Part shown: positions 34,336-43,581 of the stretch, piece after piece
Numbering within the stretch: position 1 is the stretch's first letter
Layout of the letters: each line of letters begins with the position of its first letter
From: Pedobacter fastidiosus
GTDB taxonomy: Bacteria > Bacteroidota > Bacteroidia > Sphingobacteriales > Sphingobacteriaceae
DNA: 64,000 bases
Reading direction: 5' to 3'
NCBI RefSeq assembly: GCF_014306625.1
Contig: NZ_JACRYL010000006.1
Location: 146,088-210,087, forward strand
The notes under the pieces: generated by a model
What the model was told of the DNA's origin: nothing
Databases searched by the model: none
What the model saw: only the letters and a program-made list of their open reading frames with translations
Made by a program: the position numbers and the translations under genes

Positions 34336-34923
34336 ATGACTAAGGCAGAAAAAACAAGAAATTTCATTGTAGAGAAAACGGCTCCGATTTTTAACATGAA
34401 AGGTTACGCAGGTACTTCTTTAAATGATATTACTACAGCCACTGGCTTAACAAAAGGTAGTATTTATGGCAACTTCGCAAATAAAGATGAGGTAGCATTG
34501 GCCGCATTCGATTATAATTTTGCAAATAACGTTTCGAAAATAGAAGCGGAGATAAGTAAGCAAACCACAACCAAAGGAAAACTCTTAGCGTATGCAAAAA
34601 TCTATCAAAATTTCTTCATTGGTTCAATTTCTCAAGGCGGTTGTCCAGTTTTGAACACTGCAACCGATGCGGATGATACGCATCCAGCATTGAGAGAAAA
34701 AGTATTAAAAGCTGTATTGTCATGGAAAAAAACAATAATAAAACTAGTGGAAGAAGGAGTTGCCAATAAAGAAATTCATCCAGATAATAATTCAGAACAA
34801 ATTGCTTTAACGGTTATTGCCATGATTGAAGGCGGAATTATGATTTCTCGTTTAACAAAAAAAATAGAGCACTGGAACCTAATTATGGACTCCTTAAAAA
34901 AATACATCACTAACCTCGGATAA
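34336..34923 (+). CDS. TetR family transcriptional regulator
   Basis: A 195-residue regulator with the TetR N-terminal helix-turn-helix at about 20-55 (AGTSLNDITTATGLTKGSIYGNF, with the typical GSIYxxF end) and a ligand-binding C-terminal domain. It starts 21 bases after its own -7 box and is followed by an SDR, DUF2798 and ketoacyl synthase genes. Since the same palindrome occurs at its own promoter and before the SDR gene, it should repress both itself and that operon until an unknown ligand is bound. Confidence 0.9.
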   Translation: MTKAEKTRNFIVEKTAPIFNMKGYAGTSLNDITTATGLTKGSIYGNFANKDEVALAAFDYNFANNVSKIEAEISKQTTTKGKLLAYAKIYQNFFIGSISQGGCPVLNTATDADDTHPALREKVLKAVLSWKKTIIKLVEEGVANKEIHPDNNSEQIALTVIAMIEGGIMISRLTKKIEHWNLIMDSLKKYITNLG

Positions 34924-34940
34924 AAAATTTTACGCTTAAA

Positions 34941-34956
34941 TATACCGATTGGTATA
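34941..34956 (+). promoter_or_regulatory. TetR operator 2
   Basis: TATACC (34941-34946), GATT, GGTATA (34951-34956): identical 16-base core to the site in the tetR promoter. It lies 18 bases after the tetR stop and 18 before the SDR ATG. A good -7 box could not be made out here. Confidence 0.7.
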
Positions 34957-34973
34957 AAATAATAATTATAAAT

Positions 34974-35741
34974 ATGAAAACTTCACAAAATACCGTTTTA
35001 CTTATCGGCGGAACCGCTGGAATAGGTTTAGAAATTGCAAAACAATTAACTGCTTTAAACAATCATGTTATTATAACCGGCAGAAATAAAGAACGCTTAG
35101 ATGCAGTAAATGCATCGCTTCAAAACGTAACTACAATTCTTTCTGATGTAAGCAAAGCAGAAGATGTAGAGCAATTGGTTGCTGTAATAAAGGCAGAATT
35201 TCCACAATTAAATATGGTTATAAATAATGCTGGCAGAGCATTGCTTTACAATTTAGCCGATGAAAATCAGGATGCTTTTGCCAATGCTGAAGATGAAATG
35301 CTAACCAATTATCTGTCTATCATTCGATTGAATCAAAAACTCTTGCCAATTCTAAAACAGCAAGATGAATCAGCAATAGTAAATGTTTCTTCGGTTGTGG
35401 CTTATGTTCCTGGAATAACGTTGCCTGGTTATGCAGCTAGTAAAGCAGCTTTACATTCTTACACAACCTCACTTAGATTAAGCTTAGAAGAAACTAACGT
35501 TAAAGTATTCGAGTTAATGCCTCCATTGGTTGATACCGAATTTTCAAAAGAAATTGGTGGCCATAATGGAATAAAACCCGCTGTTGTTGCAGATGAATTT
35601 ATAGTGGCTTTAGGCAAAGATGAATTTGAAATTAGGGTTGGAGATACCGCTAAAATTTACGAATTGTTTCGCCAATCCCCAATAGATGCCCTAAATGCGA
35701 TGAATGCGAATAGAAAAGCTTGGGTAGAATCGGTAAACTAA
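34974..35741 (+). CDS. SDR family oxidoreductase (DltE-like)
   Basis: A 255-residue classical SDR with the Rossmann GGTAGIG at 12-18, NNAG at 84-87, and catalytic Ser139/140, Tyr153 and Lys157 (GYAASKAAL). The overall sequence is that of the DltE (COG3967) group, including the ELMPPLVDT motif near residue 180. The substrate is unknown. It is the first gene of the operon that follows the second TetR operator, with the DUF2798 gene 13 bases downstream. Confidence 0.88.
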   Translation: MKTSQNTVLLIGGTAGIGLEIAKQLTALNNHVIITGRNKERLDAVNASLQNVTTILSDVSKAEDVEQLVAVIKAEFPQLNMVINNAGRALLYNLADENQDAFANAEDEMLTNYLSIIRLNQKLLPILKQQDESAIVNVSSVVAYVPGITLPGYAASKAALHSYTTSLRLSLEETNVKVFELMPPLVDTEFSKEIGGHNGIKPAVVADEFIVALGKDEFEIRVGDTAKIYELFRQSPIDALNAMNANRKAWVESVN

Positions 35742-35754
35742 TCAAAGAGCAGGA

Positions 35755-35988
35755 ATGAAAAAGAAAATAACATTTGCATTTATTATGGCCGTTTTTACAA
35801 CTGGAATCGTAACCTTTGCTGCAATAAGTGTGAATTTAGGTTTTACAGCAAACTTTATGAGCATCTGGTTAAAATCTTGGGGAATTTCCTACGTTGTAGC
35901 CATTCCTGCTATATTGTTTATTGCCCCAAAAGTTCAATCATTCGTCGATTATCTTTTTGCAGAGAGCGACAAAAAAAATATAAAATGA
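35755..35988 (+). CDS. DUF2798 family small membrane protein
   Basis: A 77-residue protein with two hydrophobic segments (about residues 5-27 and 40-63) joined by a polar loop (FTANFMSIWLKSW). This matches DUF2798, a family of two-helix inner-membrane proteins of unknown function often next to TetR-type regulators. Its ATG is 13 bases after the SDR stop; its TGA overlaps the ketoacyl synthase ATG (ATGA). It could help exporting or membrane placement of the operon's product, but nothing in the sequence proves this. Confidence 0.8.
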   Translation: MKKKITFAFIMAVFTTGIVTFAAISVNLGFTANFMSIWLKSWGISYVVAIPAILFIAPKVQSFVDYLFAESDKKNIK

Positions 35989-37235
35989 AACGAGTAGTTA
36001 TAACCGGTTTGGGTGCAATAACACCCTTAGGTAACACAGTAGAGAGTTTTTGGTCGAATATTATTGAGGGTAAAAATGGAGTTGGTCCAATTACCAAGTT
36101 CGACAGTAACAAGTTTAAAACTCATTTTGCTGCTGAAGTAAAAGATTTTAATCCTGAAGCGTTTCTGGAGAAAAAAGAAGCCAGAAAATTTGACCTTTTT
36201 ACACAATATGCTATTGCATCAAGCGACCAAGCAATCAAAGATTCTGGACTTGATTTTACCTCAATGGATGATGATCAGTTGGCAGAAGTTGGTGTAATCT
36301 GGGCAACTGGAAACGGTGGTATAACCACTTTCGAATCTCAGTTAGAAGAATTTCATGCTGGAGATGGAACACCGAGATTTAGTCCATTTTTTATCCCCAA
36401 AATGATAGTTGATATTGCTGCAGGTGCAATTTCAATTCGCCACAAATTGCGTGGGCCAAATTATTGTACCGTTTCTGCTTGTGCATCTTCAAACACAGCA
36501 ATTATAAATGCTTTTGATACCATTCGTTTGGGAAAGGCAAACGTGATGATTGCCGGAGGATCGGAAGCAGCAATTACCAAATCATCAGTTGGTGGTTTTA
36601 ACGCAGCTCAAGCTTTATCAAAAAGAAATGATGATTCACAAACCGCTTCCAGACCTTTCGATGCAGATCGAGATGGTTTTGTAATGGGAGAAGGGGCAGG
36701 CGCTTTAATTCTGGAAGATTTGGATCATGCTTTAAATCGTGGTGCACATATTTATGCCGAAATTATTGGCGGAGGAATGGCTGCAGATGCTTATCATTTG
36801 ACAGGAACACCTCCAGATGGAATTGGTGCAGCTTTAGGAATGACCAAAGCTTTAAAAGATGCTGGCATAACTGCCGATAAAATCGATTACATAAATGCCC
36901 ATGCAACTTCTACGGGTTTAGGCGATTTGAGCGAACTGAACGCAATTAAAACTGTTTTTAATGGCTTGCCCGTTGTTATTGGAGCAACAAAATCTATGAC
37001 AGGACACTTATTGGGCGCTGCTGGTGCGGTAGAAAGTTTAATCAGCATTCTTGCAATTAAAAATGGAATTATTCCACCAACAATTAATACTTTAAATCTA
37101 GATCCAAATATCCCCGCTGGATTAAATATTATTTTAGGAAAGGCAATTAAAAAAGAAATCGACTATGTTTTGAATAACACCTTTGGTTTTGGTGGCCACG
37201 TAGCAAGCACAATTTTTAAGAAATACGAAGGTTAA
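35985..37235 (+). CDS. Beta-ketoacyl-ACP synthase II-type enzyme (accessory FabF)
   Basis: A 416-residue condensing enzyme with the KAS II catalytic triad: Cys166 in VSACASSNTAI, His306 in NAHATSTGLGD, His341 in SMTGHLLGAAG. An earlier in-frame start at 35877 is rejected because it overlaps the DUF2798 coding frame; MKRVVITGLGAITPLG is the family start. The placement in a TetR-controlled operon with an SDR and DUF2798, away from acpP or fabG, suggests an accessory condensing enzyme, for fatty-acid modification or a secondary product. It ends 2 bases before the convergent DUF480 gene. Confidence 0.9.
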   Translation: MKRVVITGLGAITPLGNTVESFWSNIIEGKNGVGPITKFDSNKFKTHFAAEVKDFNPEAFLEKKEARKFDLFTQYAIASSDQAIKDSGLDFTSMDDDQLAEVGVIWATGNGGITTFESQLEEFHAGDGTPRFSPFFIPKMIVDIAAGAISIRHKLRGPNYCTVSACASSNTAIINAFDTIRLGKANVMIAGGSEAAITKSSVGGFNAAQALSKRNDDSQTASRPFDADRDGFVMGEGAGALILEDLDHALNRGAHIYAEIIGGGMAADAYHLTGTPPDGIGAALGMTKALKDAGITADKIDYINAHATSTGLGDLSELNAIKTVFNGLPVVIGATKSMTGHLLGAAGAVESLISILAIKNGIIPPTINTLNLDPNIPAGLNIILGKAIKKEIDYVLNNTFGFGGHVASTIFKKYEG

Positions 37236-37236
37236 C

Positions 37237-37887
37237 TTATTTATCCATTAAGAGATTTACAATCTCTTTTAATTCTTCAAGTTCTTGCTCTAGTTTCGCA
37301 ATACGATTTTCCAGCTCATTATTGGGTTGGGAAATTGTTGTTTGTGCTAATTGCTGTTCTGTTTCTATCACATCGGTTTGTTCGCCCAGCAAATGAACAA
37401 AGCGAGCTTCTTTCTGTCCAGCTCTTTTGGCCAATTGTTTAACAAAAGGAGATTCCTCATCTGATAGTTTTTGAAGCTGTTCCAATACTTCTTCTATACT
37501 TTCAAATTCGTAAAGTCTTCCAGAATTGCTATTAATTTCGCCAGGAGTTAAAGGCCCACGCAAAAGTAAAAGGCAGAGGATGGAAAGTTCTGATGGTACT
37601 AAAGGATAAACAATACCAAGATTATGTTTGTATTTAATTACTCTGCTAGAACCGCCTGTTGCAGTGGAAATTAAACCTTTAATTTTTAAAGAATTCAGCG
37701 TTAAAATTACCGTTTCTTCATCGTAATTTACCACAGGATTTCTAGAGCTTTTTTGATTGCAAGCAGCTGTTAAACTGTTTAAAGTCATTGGATAATAATC
37801 AGGTGTGGTTCTGCTTTTTTCAATTAACGAACCCAAAATACGTTGTTCTTCTGCTGATAAATCAAGTAGTGGTTTAATATCTTCCAT
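37237..37887 (-). CDS. YceH family protein (DUF480)
   Basis: A 216-residue protein with two tandem winged-helix-like domains of the YceH/DUF480 family. Conserved parts are LSAEEQRILGSLIEKSRTTP and YYPMTLNSLTAACNQKSSRNPV in the first domain and LLLRGPLTPGEI in the second. A C-terminal coiled coil (about residues 180-216) is rich in Glu and Leu. Function not established; the fold suggests DNA binding. Convergent with the ketoacyl synthase gene. Confidence 0.88.
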   Translation of the reverse strand: MEDIKPLLDLSAEEQRILGSLIEKSRTTPDYYPMTLNSLTAACNQKSSRNPVVNYDEETVILTLNSLKIKGLISTATGGSSRVIKYKHNLGIVYPLVPSELSILCLLLLRGPLTPGEINSNSGRLYEFESIEEVLEQLQKLSDEESPFVKQLAKRAGQKEARFVHLLGEQTDVIETEQQLAQTTISQPNNELENRIAKLEQELEELKEIVNLLMDK

Positions 37888-38062
37888 TCGATAAAAATAG
37901 AAATTGACACAACATTTTGAAAATTATTTTGTTATTGATTTGTTTTGAGTGCTTTAAGCAAAAATATTACAGAATAGAATTATTCTAAATTTCTTAATTA
38001 CTCTATTTTCAATATTAAGTTTACGAACTTAGAAAAGTATAACCATCTCTAAAATATTTTTT

Positions 38063-38686
38063 ATGCAATCTTCCGATAATAAAAAGAATTCAGGCGATAG
38101 CAGGCGTGATTTCCTTAAAAAAAGTTCGTTAATAACTGCCATTGCATTAACGCCGTCGGTTGCTATGAAAGCAGCAGAAAGCCAAGCAGATGAGCGCTTT
38201 GCAGAGCTTTTTGAAAAAATTCCGCTTAATGTAACGGTCAATAATAAAGCTTACAAAGCATTTATAGAGCCTAGAGTTACACTATTAGATTATCTGCGGG
38301 AAGAACTTCATTTAACAGGTACAAAAAAGGGTTGCGATCATGGTCAGTGCGGGGCTTGTACTGTTCATGTAGATGGTGAAAGAATAAACTCCTGTTTGAG
38401 TTTAGCTGTGATGAATGAAGGAAAAAAAATTACCACTATAGAAGGACTTGCAAATGGAGAAGAGTTGCACCCAATGCAACAAGCTTTTATCAAGCATGAT
38501 GGTTTTCAATGTGGATACTGTACATCTGGACAAATTATGTCGGCTGTAGCTTGCGTAAGAGAGGGGCATACCAATAGCCGTGCTGAAATTAGTGAGTATA
38601 TGAGTGGGAATATTTGTAGATGTGGTGCTTATCCCAATATAGTTGATGCAATAGTTGAAGTAAAGGAAGGAGGGATGAAAGTATGA
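38063..38686 (+). CDS. Molybdenum hydroxylase [2Fe-2S] subunit with Tat signal (PaoA-like)
   Basis: A 207-residue iron-sulfur subunit of the xanthine dehydrogenase family. A twin-arginine signal (SRRDFLKKS, Arg14-Arg15) sends the assembled enzyme to the periplasm. The plant-type ferredoxin cluster ligands are in CDHGQCGACT (C91, C96, C99) and C111; the second cluster uses CGYCTSGQ and the later NICRCGAYP. The stop overlaps the FAD subunit ATG by 4 bases. The three subunits resemble PaoABC aldehyde oxidoreductase. Confidence 0.93.
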   Translation: MQSSDNKKNSGDSRRDFLKKSSLITAIALTPSVAMKAAESQADERFAELFEKIPLNVTVNNKAYKAFIEPRVTLLDYLREELHLTGTKKGCDHGQCGACTVHVDGERINSCLSLAVMNEGKKITTIEGLANGEELHPMQQAFIKHDGFQCGYCTSGQIMSAVACVREGHTNSRAEISEYMSGNICRCGAYPNIVDAIVEVKEGGMKV

Positions 38687-39666
38687 TCAATTTTCAATAT
38701 TTAAGAACTACATCAGCTAAATCTGCCCTAGTCTTATTGCAAAAAGGTAAAAATTCTAAATTTCTTGCTGGCGGTACAAATCTAATCGATTTAATGAAAA
38801 GAGGCGTAACCGCTCCTGAAAGATTAATAGATATCAATCATGTTCCATTAAAACAAATTGAGTTAATTGGAACAAAAATTCATATTGGAGCAATGGCAAC
38901 AAATTCTGCTGTTGCTGATCATGCATTGATTAAAGAAAAACTCCCATTACTTTCTTGGGCATTGCAGGCAGGAGCTTCTGCGCAGCTTAGAAACGTGGCA
39001 ACAGTTGGTGGAAACATGATGCAAAGAACACGTTGTGGCTATTTCTACGATACCGAAATGCCATGCAATAAACGTGAGGCGGGCTCTGGTTGTGGTGCAA
39101 TTGATGGTTTTAATAGAATGCATGCCATTTTCGGAACTTCTGAAAAATGTATTGCAGTGCACCCAAGCGATATGTGTATCGCCCTAGTTGCCTTAGATGC
39201 TGAAGTTGTGCTCTTAAATTCAAAGGGAGAAAGAAAAATCTTATTTAAGGATTTTCATCGCTTGGCTGGTGATACACCTCAATTAGACAATAACTTAAGG
39301 CCCGATGAGATGATTGTTCGGGTAGAGATTCCATTAAATAATCTGGCTAAAAACTCTTATTATTTAAAAGTTAGAGATCGAGCTTCTTATGCTTTTGCAC
39401 TCGTTTCAGTTGCAGCAGGATTAGAACTTTTGAATAATAAAATAGTTAACGTGCGTTTGGCAATGGGTGGCGTGGCACATAAACCTTGGCGATTAACAAC
39501 TGCAGAAGAATTTTTAAAAGGGAAAGATGCGACAACGGAAAACTTTGAGCAGGCAGCGAAGTTATCTATGACAGATGCAAAGGGATTTGGAGAAAATAAC
39601 TTCAAATTAAAACTTGCTCCAAATACAATTATTGAGGCCTTGAATCTTGCAAAATCAAAAGCGTAG
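38683..39666 (+). CDS. Molybdenum hydroxylase FAD-binding subunit (PaoB-like, with [4Fe-4S] cysteines)
   Basis: A 327-residue FAD subunit of CO-dehydrogenase/xanthine dehydrogenase medium type. FAD-binding parts are LAGGTNLIDLMKRG near residue 28 and ATVGGNMMQRTRC near 107. The following cysteine pattern, MMQRTRCGYFYD, PCNKREAGSGC and SEKCIAVHPSDM, is the extra [4Fe-4S]-binding loop known in PaoB-type subunits. The C-terminal CO_deh_flav_C domain covers about 200-325. Fully coupled to its neighbours: overlaps the small subunit by 4 bases and is 2 bases ahead of the large subunit. Confidence 0.93.
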   Translation: MINFQYLRTTSAKSALVLLQKGKNSKFLAGGTNLIDLMKRGVTAPERLIDINHVPLKQIELIGTKIHIGAMATNSAVADHALIKEKLPLLSWALQAGASAQLRNVATVGGNMMQRTRCGYFYDTEMPCNKREAGSGCGAIDGFNRMHAIFGTSEKCIAVHPSDMCIALVALDAEVVLLNSKGERKILFKDFHRLAGDTPQLDNNLRPDEMIVRVEIPLNNLAKNSYYLKVRDRASYAFALVSVAAGLELLNNKIVNVRLAMGGVAHKPWRLTTAEEFLKGKDATTENFEQAAKLSMTDAKGFGENNFKLKLAPNTIIEALNLAKSKA

Positions 39667-39668
39667 TT

Positions 39669-41792
39669 ATGGAAAATCGAATTTTAAAGGATGAAAACGA
39701 TCGCGTAGACGGGTTTTTGAAAGTTACAGGCGGTGCGAAGTATTTTGCAGAATATGAATTGCCCGGTTTAACTTATGGAGTATTGGTTACAAGCACCATT
39801 ACAAAAGGGAAAATTACTGCGCTAGATACAAAGGCTGCTGAAAAGGCGCCTGGAGTTATCGCTGTACTTTCTCATTTAAATAAACCATCTGCACCTGCAT
39901 ACGAGCAGGAGGGCGGCTCACAAATGAAAATCTTTTACACGGATAAAATTTTTTATAATGGTCAGCCGATTGCTATTGTTGTTGCAAATACTTTTGAAAG
40001 AGCAACTTATGCCGCTTCTTTAGTAAAGGCGACGTATGCAAAAGAAGAGTTCAATACCAATTTAGATAAAGCACTAAAGAATTCAAAAGCAAAGAAACTT
40101 CAAGGTCAGCCAGATTATAAGCGTGGAATAGAAAATGCCTATAAAACTGCTGAAATTAAAATTGAACAACAGTATATTCTACCAATCGAAACGCATAACC
40201 CTATGGAATTGCACGGGATTATTGCCGACTGGAGACCAGCAAATAAAGTAACTGTTTACGCAAAAACACAAGGTGTTAAGGCTACACAGGGCACAATTGC
40301 AAATGTTTTTAAAATCCCAATAGAGAACATTCAGGTAAACTCTGAGTTTGTTGGCGGAGGTTTTGGAATGGGCTTAAGAACTTGGCCTTTGGAAATTGCT
40401 ACGGTAATGGCTTCTAAGCATATTGGTAAACCTGTAAAACTCGTAATCACCAGAATGCAAATGTTTACAATGGTTGGTAATCGTCCTACAGCAATCCAGA
40501 AAGTAGGTTTGGGCGCTACAAAAGATGGCAAGTTAACTGGCATTACACATACTGCCTTTGGAGAAACTGCCTCGTATGAAAACTTTACAGAGGGTGTTGT
40601 AAACATGGCAAAGTTTATGTACCAATGTGATAACGTAAATACTTCATACACAATTGTTCCGGTAGATTTGGGTGTACCTATTTGGATGCGTGGCCCTGGT
40701 GAAGCAACTGGAGCCTTTGCATTGGAGAGCGCTATAGATGAATTGGCGCACGAATTGGATATGGATCCTTTGGATTTTAGAATTAAGAATGATCCCGAAA
40801 TGGATCAGCAAAAAAATAAACCTTTCTCCAGCAAAAATATTAAGGAAGCTTATAAACTTGGTGCTGAAAAGATAGGCTGGGGCAAAAGAAAAAATAAGCC
40901 TGGAAGCTTAATTGAAGGATCTTGGCAAACTGGTTATGGTGTAAGCGTTGGTGTATTTAATGCCAATAGAGGCAAAGCCAGCGTAAAAGGAATCTTAAGA
41001 GCAGATGGAACTTTGCTCCTTCAAAGTGCAACAAGCGATATCGGTCCTGGAACTGGAACCGGAATGGGGTTAATCGCAAGCAAACTCCTAAACATCCCGA
41101 CAAGCAAAATAACATTCGAACTTGGAGATTCGTCTCTTCCACCTGCACCAAGTCAGGGCGGTTCGGCAACATTATCTACTATTGGCTCTGCTGTAAATGA
41201 TGTTTGTGTTGCGTTAAAATCAACCATTGCAGAACTTGCGGCAAACTCGAATATGGATGCAACTTCGAACTTTGTTGATGTGCTTAAGAAAAATAAACTC
41301 CCCTCTGTTGAAATAACCAAAGAAAGCCAGAGCGGTAAGGAACGCGATAATTATTCTATGTACTCTTTTTCAATTCACTTTGTGCAAGTAAAAGTTCATA
41401 GTTTAACAGGAGTTGTTAAAGTAAGTAAAATTGTATCTGTAGGAGATTCTGGTAAAATTGTAAGTTCAAAAACAGCTAGGAGCCAGATGGTTGGTGGCGC
41501 TGTTGGCGGAATTGGAATGGCACTAACAGAAGAAGCCATCGTAGATCATCGATATGGAAGGTACATTAATAACAACTTTGCCGATTATCATGTACCAGTT
41601 AATGCAGATGTTCCAGAAATTGATGTAATTTTTATTGATAAGCCAGATTTTTTAGTTAACCCAATGGGTGCTAAAGGGATGGGAGAAATTGCGCTGATTG
41701 GATTTTCAGCAGCCGTTGCAAATGCGGTTTTCAATGCAACAGGCAAAAGAATTCGTAATTTGCCAATTACTCCAGATAAAATTTTAGCGTAA
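39669..41792 (+). CDS. Molybdenum hydroxylase molybdopterin-binding subunit (PaoC-like)
   Basis: A 707-residue catalytic subunit of the xanthine dehydrogenase family, hydroxylating aldehydes or N-heterocycles with a molybdenum cofactor. Conserved parts are GGAKYFAEYE near the start, FVGGGFGMG near 224, GPGEATGAFALE near 338, QSATSDIGPGTGT, and the C-terminal GAKGMGEIALIGFSAAV holding the catalytic Glu. The closely spaced three-gene operon with Tat signal and extra 4Fe-4S loop points to a periplasmic PaoABC-type aldehyde oxidoreductase. No cofactor-insertion chaperone lies nearby. A terminator follows at 41812-41843. Confidence 0.93.
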   Translation: MENRILKDENDRVDGFLKVTGGAKYFAEYELPGLTYGVLVTSTITKGKITALDTKAAEKAPGVIAVLSHLNKPSAPAYEQEGGSQMKIFYTDKIFYNGQPIAIVVANTFERATYAASLVKATYAKEEFNTNLDKALKNSKAKKLQGQPDYKRGIENAYKTAEIKIEQQYILPIETHNPMELHGIIADWRPANKVTVYAKTQGVKATQGTIANVFKIPIENIQVNSEFVGGGFGMGLRTWPLEIATVMASKHIGKPVKLVITRMQMFTMVGNRPTAIQKVGLGATKDGKLTGITHTAFGETASYENFTEGVVNMAKFMYQCDNVNTSYTIVPVDLGVPIWMRGPGEATGAFALESAIDELAHELDMDPLDFRIKNDPEMDQQKNKPFSSKNIKEAYKLGAEKIGWGKRKNKPGSLIEGSWQTGYGVSVGVFNANRGKASVKGILRADGTLLLQSATSDIGPGTGTGMGLIASKLLNIPTSKITFELGDSSLPPAPSQGGSATLSTIGSAVNDVCVALKSTIAELAANSNMDATSNFVDVLKKNKLPSVEITKESQSGKERDNYSMYSFSIHFVQVKVHSLTGVVKVSKIVSVGDSGKIVSSKTARSQMVGGAVGGIGMALTEEAIVDHRYGRYINNNFADYHVPVNADVPEIDVIFIDKPDFLVNPMGAKGMGEIALIGFSAAVANAVFNATGKRIRNLPITPDKILA

Positions 41793-41811
41793 AAAAATAT
41801 TGAGTAGATAT

Positions 41812-41843
41812 AAAAAAAGCGAACCTTTTGGTTCGCTTTTTTT
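41812..41843. terminator. Bidirectional intrinsic terminator
   Basis: AAAAAAAGCGAACC (41812-41825), loop TTTT, GGTTCGCTTTTTTT (41830-41843): a 14-bp perfect arm, between the molybdenum hydroxylase operon and the convergent subtilase gene. Confidence 0.9.
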
Positions 41844-41859
41844 ATGAGCTTAAAACTTC

Positions 41860-43458
41860 TTATTTCTTGTAAGTTGCTGCTAATTTTAATGCGTTGTAAG
41901 CATTAACAATTCCACCACTCACACATAAATCAGAGAAAGGAACTGAAACACTTTGAGCATCTGGGCCTTCACCTTTTTTGTATGAAACATTGTGATTTAT
42001 TTTAACAACTGATTTCATGATGATGTCTTTAACTTCAACAGCAGTTAATTTCGGATAGTAAGAACGAATTAAAGCGGCTAAGCCAGCAACCACAGGAGAT
42101 GCCATACTTGTTCCATTTTCTTCTTTGTATTTTGAGCCTGGAACAGTTGAGTTTATATTTACTCCAGGAGCAAAAACATCAACTTGAGTTTTACCGAAAT
42201 TAGAAAAACTTGCTTTCAAAGTCTCATCATCTTTCCAGCCAGAAGCGCCAACGGTAATCCATGAGCTTGCAACTGTTCCATCCAAATACTTACTATTTGG
42301 AAAATTGTTTTCAACTTCTAAATCTTTATTATCATTACCAGCTGCATGCACTAAAAGTACATCTTTAGAAACTGCATATTTTACAGCTTCATCTACAGTT
42401 GCTTTATCCCAGCTGTACGATTTACCAAAGCTCATGTTGATTACTTTTGCACCATTATCAACAGCGTAACGAATGGCATTCGCAACATCCTTATCTCGTT
42501 CATCTCCATTTGGAGTACAACGAACACCCATAATTGCAACATTATCTGCAACGCCCATAATACCCAATTTGTTGGTTCTATCGGCTCCGATAATTCCCGA
42601 AACATGAGATCCGTGTAATGCATCTGGACCAGCAACATCATTATTCCCATAGAACTTTTCTTTGCTATTGTTAGGGTCATCTCCAACAATTCCGCGAGGA
42701 TCGTAGTCTACGTTTAAATTATAATTTGCCTGTTGAGTATAATATTTTAAACCTTCAAGAATCTGATCGTTATAAAACTCAGTAAAAGTCATGTCTTTTA
42801 GAGCACCGGCTACAGCATTCTGAATTCTGCCTTCAACCGGAGTTTCTGGTTTAAATTTGGCGAAATCATCAGCAGTTGGAACCTCTTTTCCGATTTTTTT
42901 AACTACTGCATCCAGAGCATTTTTAAAACCTGTTATGCCAGATAAATTTGCTTTAGCTTCTCCAAGTTGTTGTTCTAAATCTGCTCTTTCTTTTTTAAAT
43001 GCTTCGAAATCTTTTTTGTCTTTTTCTGCAACATTTGCATCCGTTGTGCTGGCAAACCTAACCTGATCACGGCGAACCAAACGGGTTAATTCTAATGTTT
43101 CGTAGTTGATAGATTCTTTAGCACCACCTAAAAAGTTCCACCCATGGATATCGTCGATGTAACCATTTTTATCATCATCTTTACCGTTACCTGCAACTTC
43201 TTTCGCATTTACCCACATAACACGCTTTAAATCTTCGTGTTGAGCATCTACGCCTCCATCATTAACGGCAACAATAACTTTAGTTGATTTTTTGCCTTTC
43301 AAAAGTTCTTTATATGCTTTTTCTGTACTGATACCAAAAGTTGTATCTGTTTTAAGATCAAGATTTTGCCAGTTGACCTTTTGTGCAGAAGCCATAAAAG
43401 GTAAAGCACTAACCACTGTAATATTCAACAGGGTTTTAAAAATTCTACTCTTATTCAT
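41860..43458 (-). CDS. S8 family serine peptidase (subtilase)
   Basis: A 532-residue secreted subtilisin-like protease with a signal peptide (cleavage near ASA/Q, about residue 25). The catalytic Asp67 is in VAVNDGGVDAQHEDL, the His near 282 in LHGSHVSGIIGA, and the Ser near 450 in NGTSMASPVVAGLAAL. Between Asp and His lies an unusually long insertion (~200 residues, coiled-coil-like with ADLEQQLGEAKA). There is no clear sorting domain at the C-terminus. Ends 17 bases from a shared terminator. Confidence 0.9.
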   Translation of the reverse strand: MNKSRIFKTLLNITVVSALPFMASAQKVNWQNLDLKTDTTFGISTEKAYKELLKGKKSTKVIVAVNDGGVDAQHEDLKRVMWVNAKEVAGNGKDDDKNGYIDDIHGWNFLGGAKESINYETLELTRLVRRDQVRFASTTDANVAEKDKKDFEAFKKERADLEQQLGEAKANLSGITGFKNALDAVVKKIGKEVPTADDFAKFKPETPVEGRIQNAVAGALKDMTFTEFYNDQILEGLKYYTQQANYNLNVDYDPRGIVGDDPNNSKEKFYGNNDVAGPDALHGSHVSGIIGADRTNKLGIMGVADNVAIMGVRCTPNGDERDKDVANAIRYAVDNGAKVINMSFGKSYSWDKATVDEAVKYAVSKDVLLVHAAGNDNKDLEVENNFPNSKYLDGTVASSWITVGASGWKDDETLKASFSNFGKTQVDVFAPGVNINSTVPGSKYKEENGTSMASPVVAGLAALIRSYYPKLTAVEVKDIIMKSVVKINHNVSYKKGEGPDAQSVSVPFSDLCVSGGIVNAYNALKLAATYKK

Positions 43459-43581
43459 TTGTGTATTTTTTGTATTTAACGTCGAAAGATAATTTTAATT
43501 TTTGAAATAAATAAATTCTGTTAAAAATCAATGCAAAAGCGCATTTAATTGTTGGATTAAGATTATAGAAGAGCAAAAAAA

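Noticed and set aside
35877..35984. Longer N-terminus for the ketoacyl synthase
   Set aside because: It lies out of frame over the DUF2798 coding region and is not conserved; MKRVVITGLG at 35985 is the family start.
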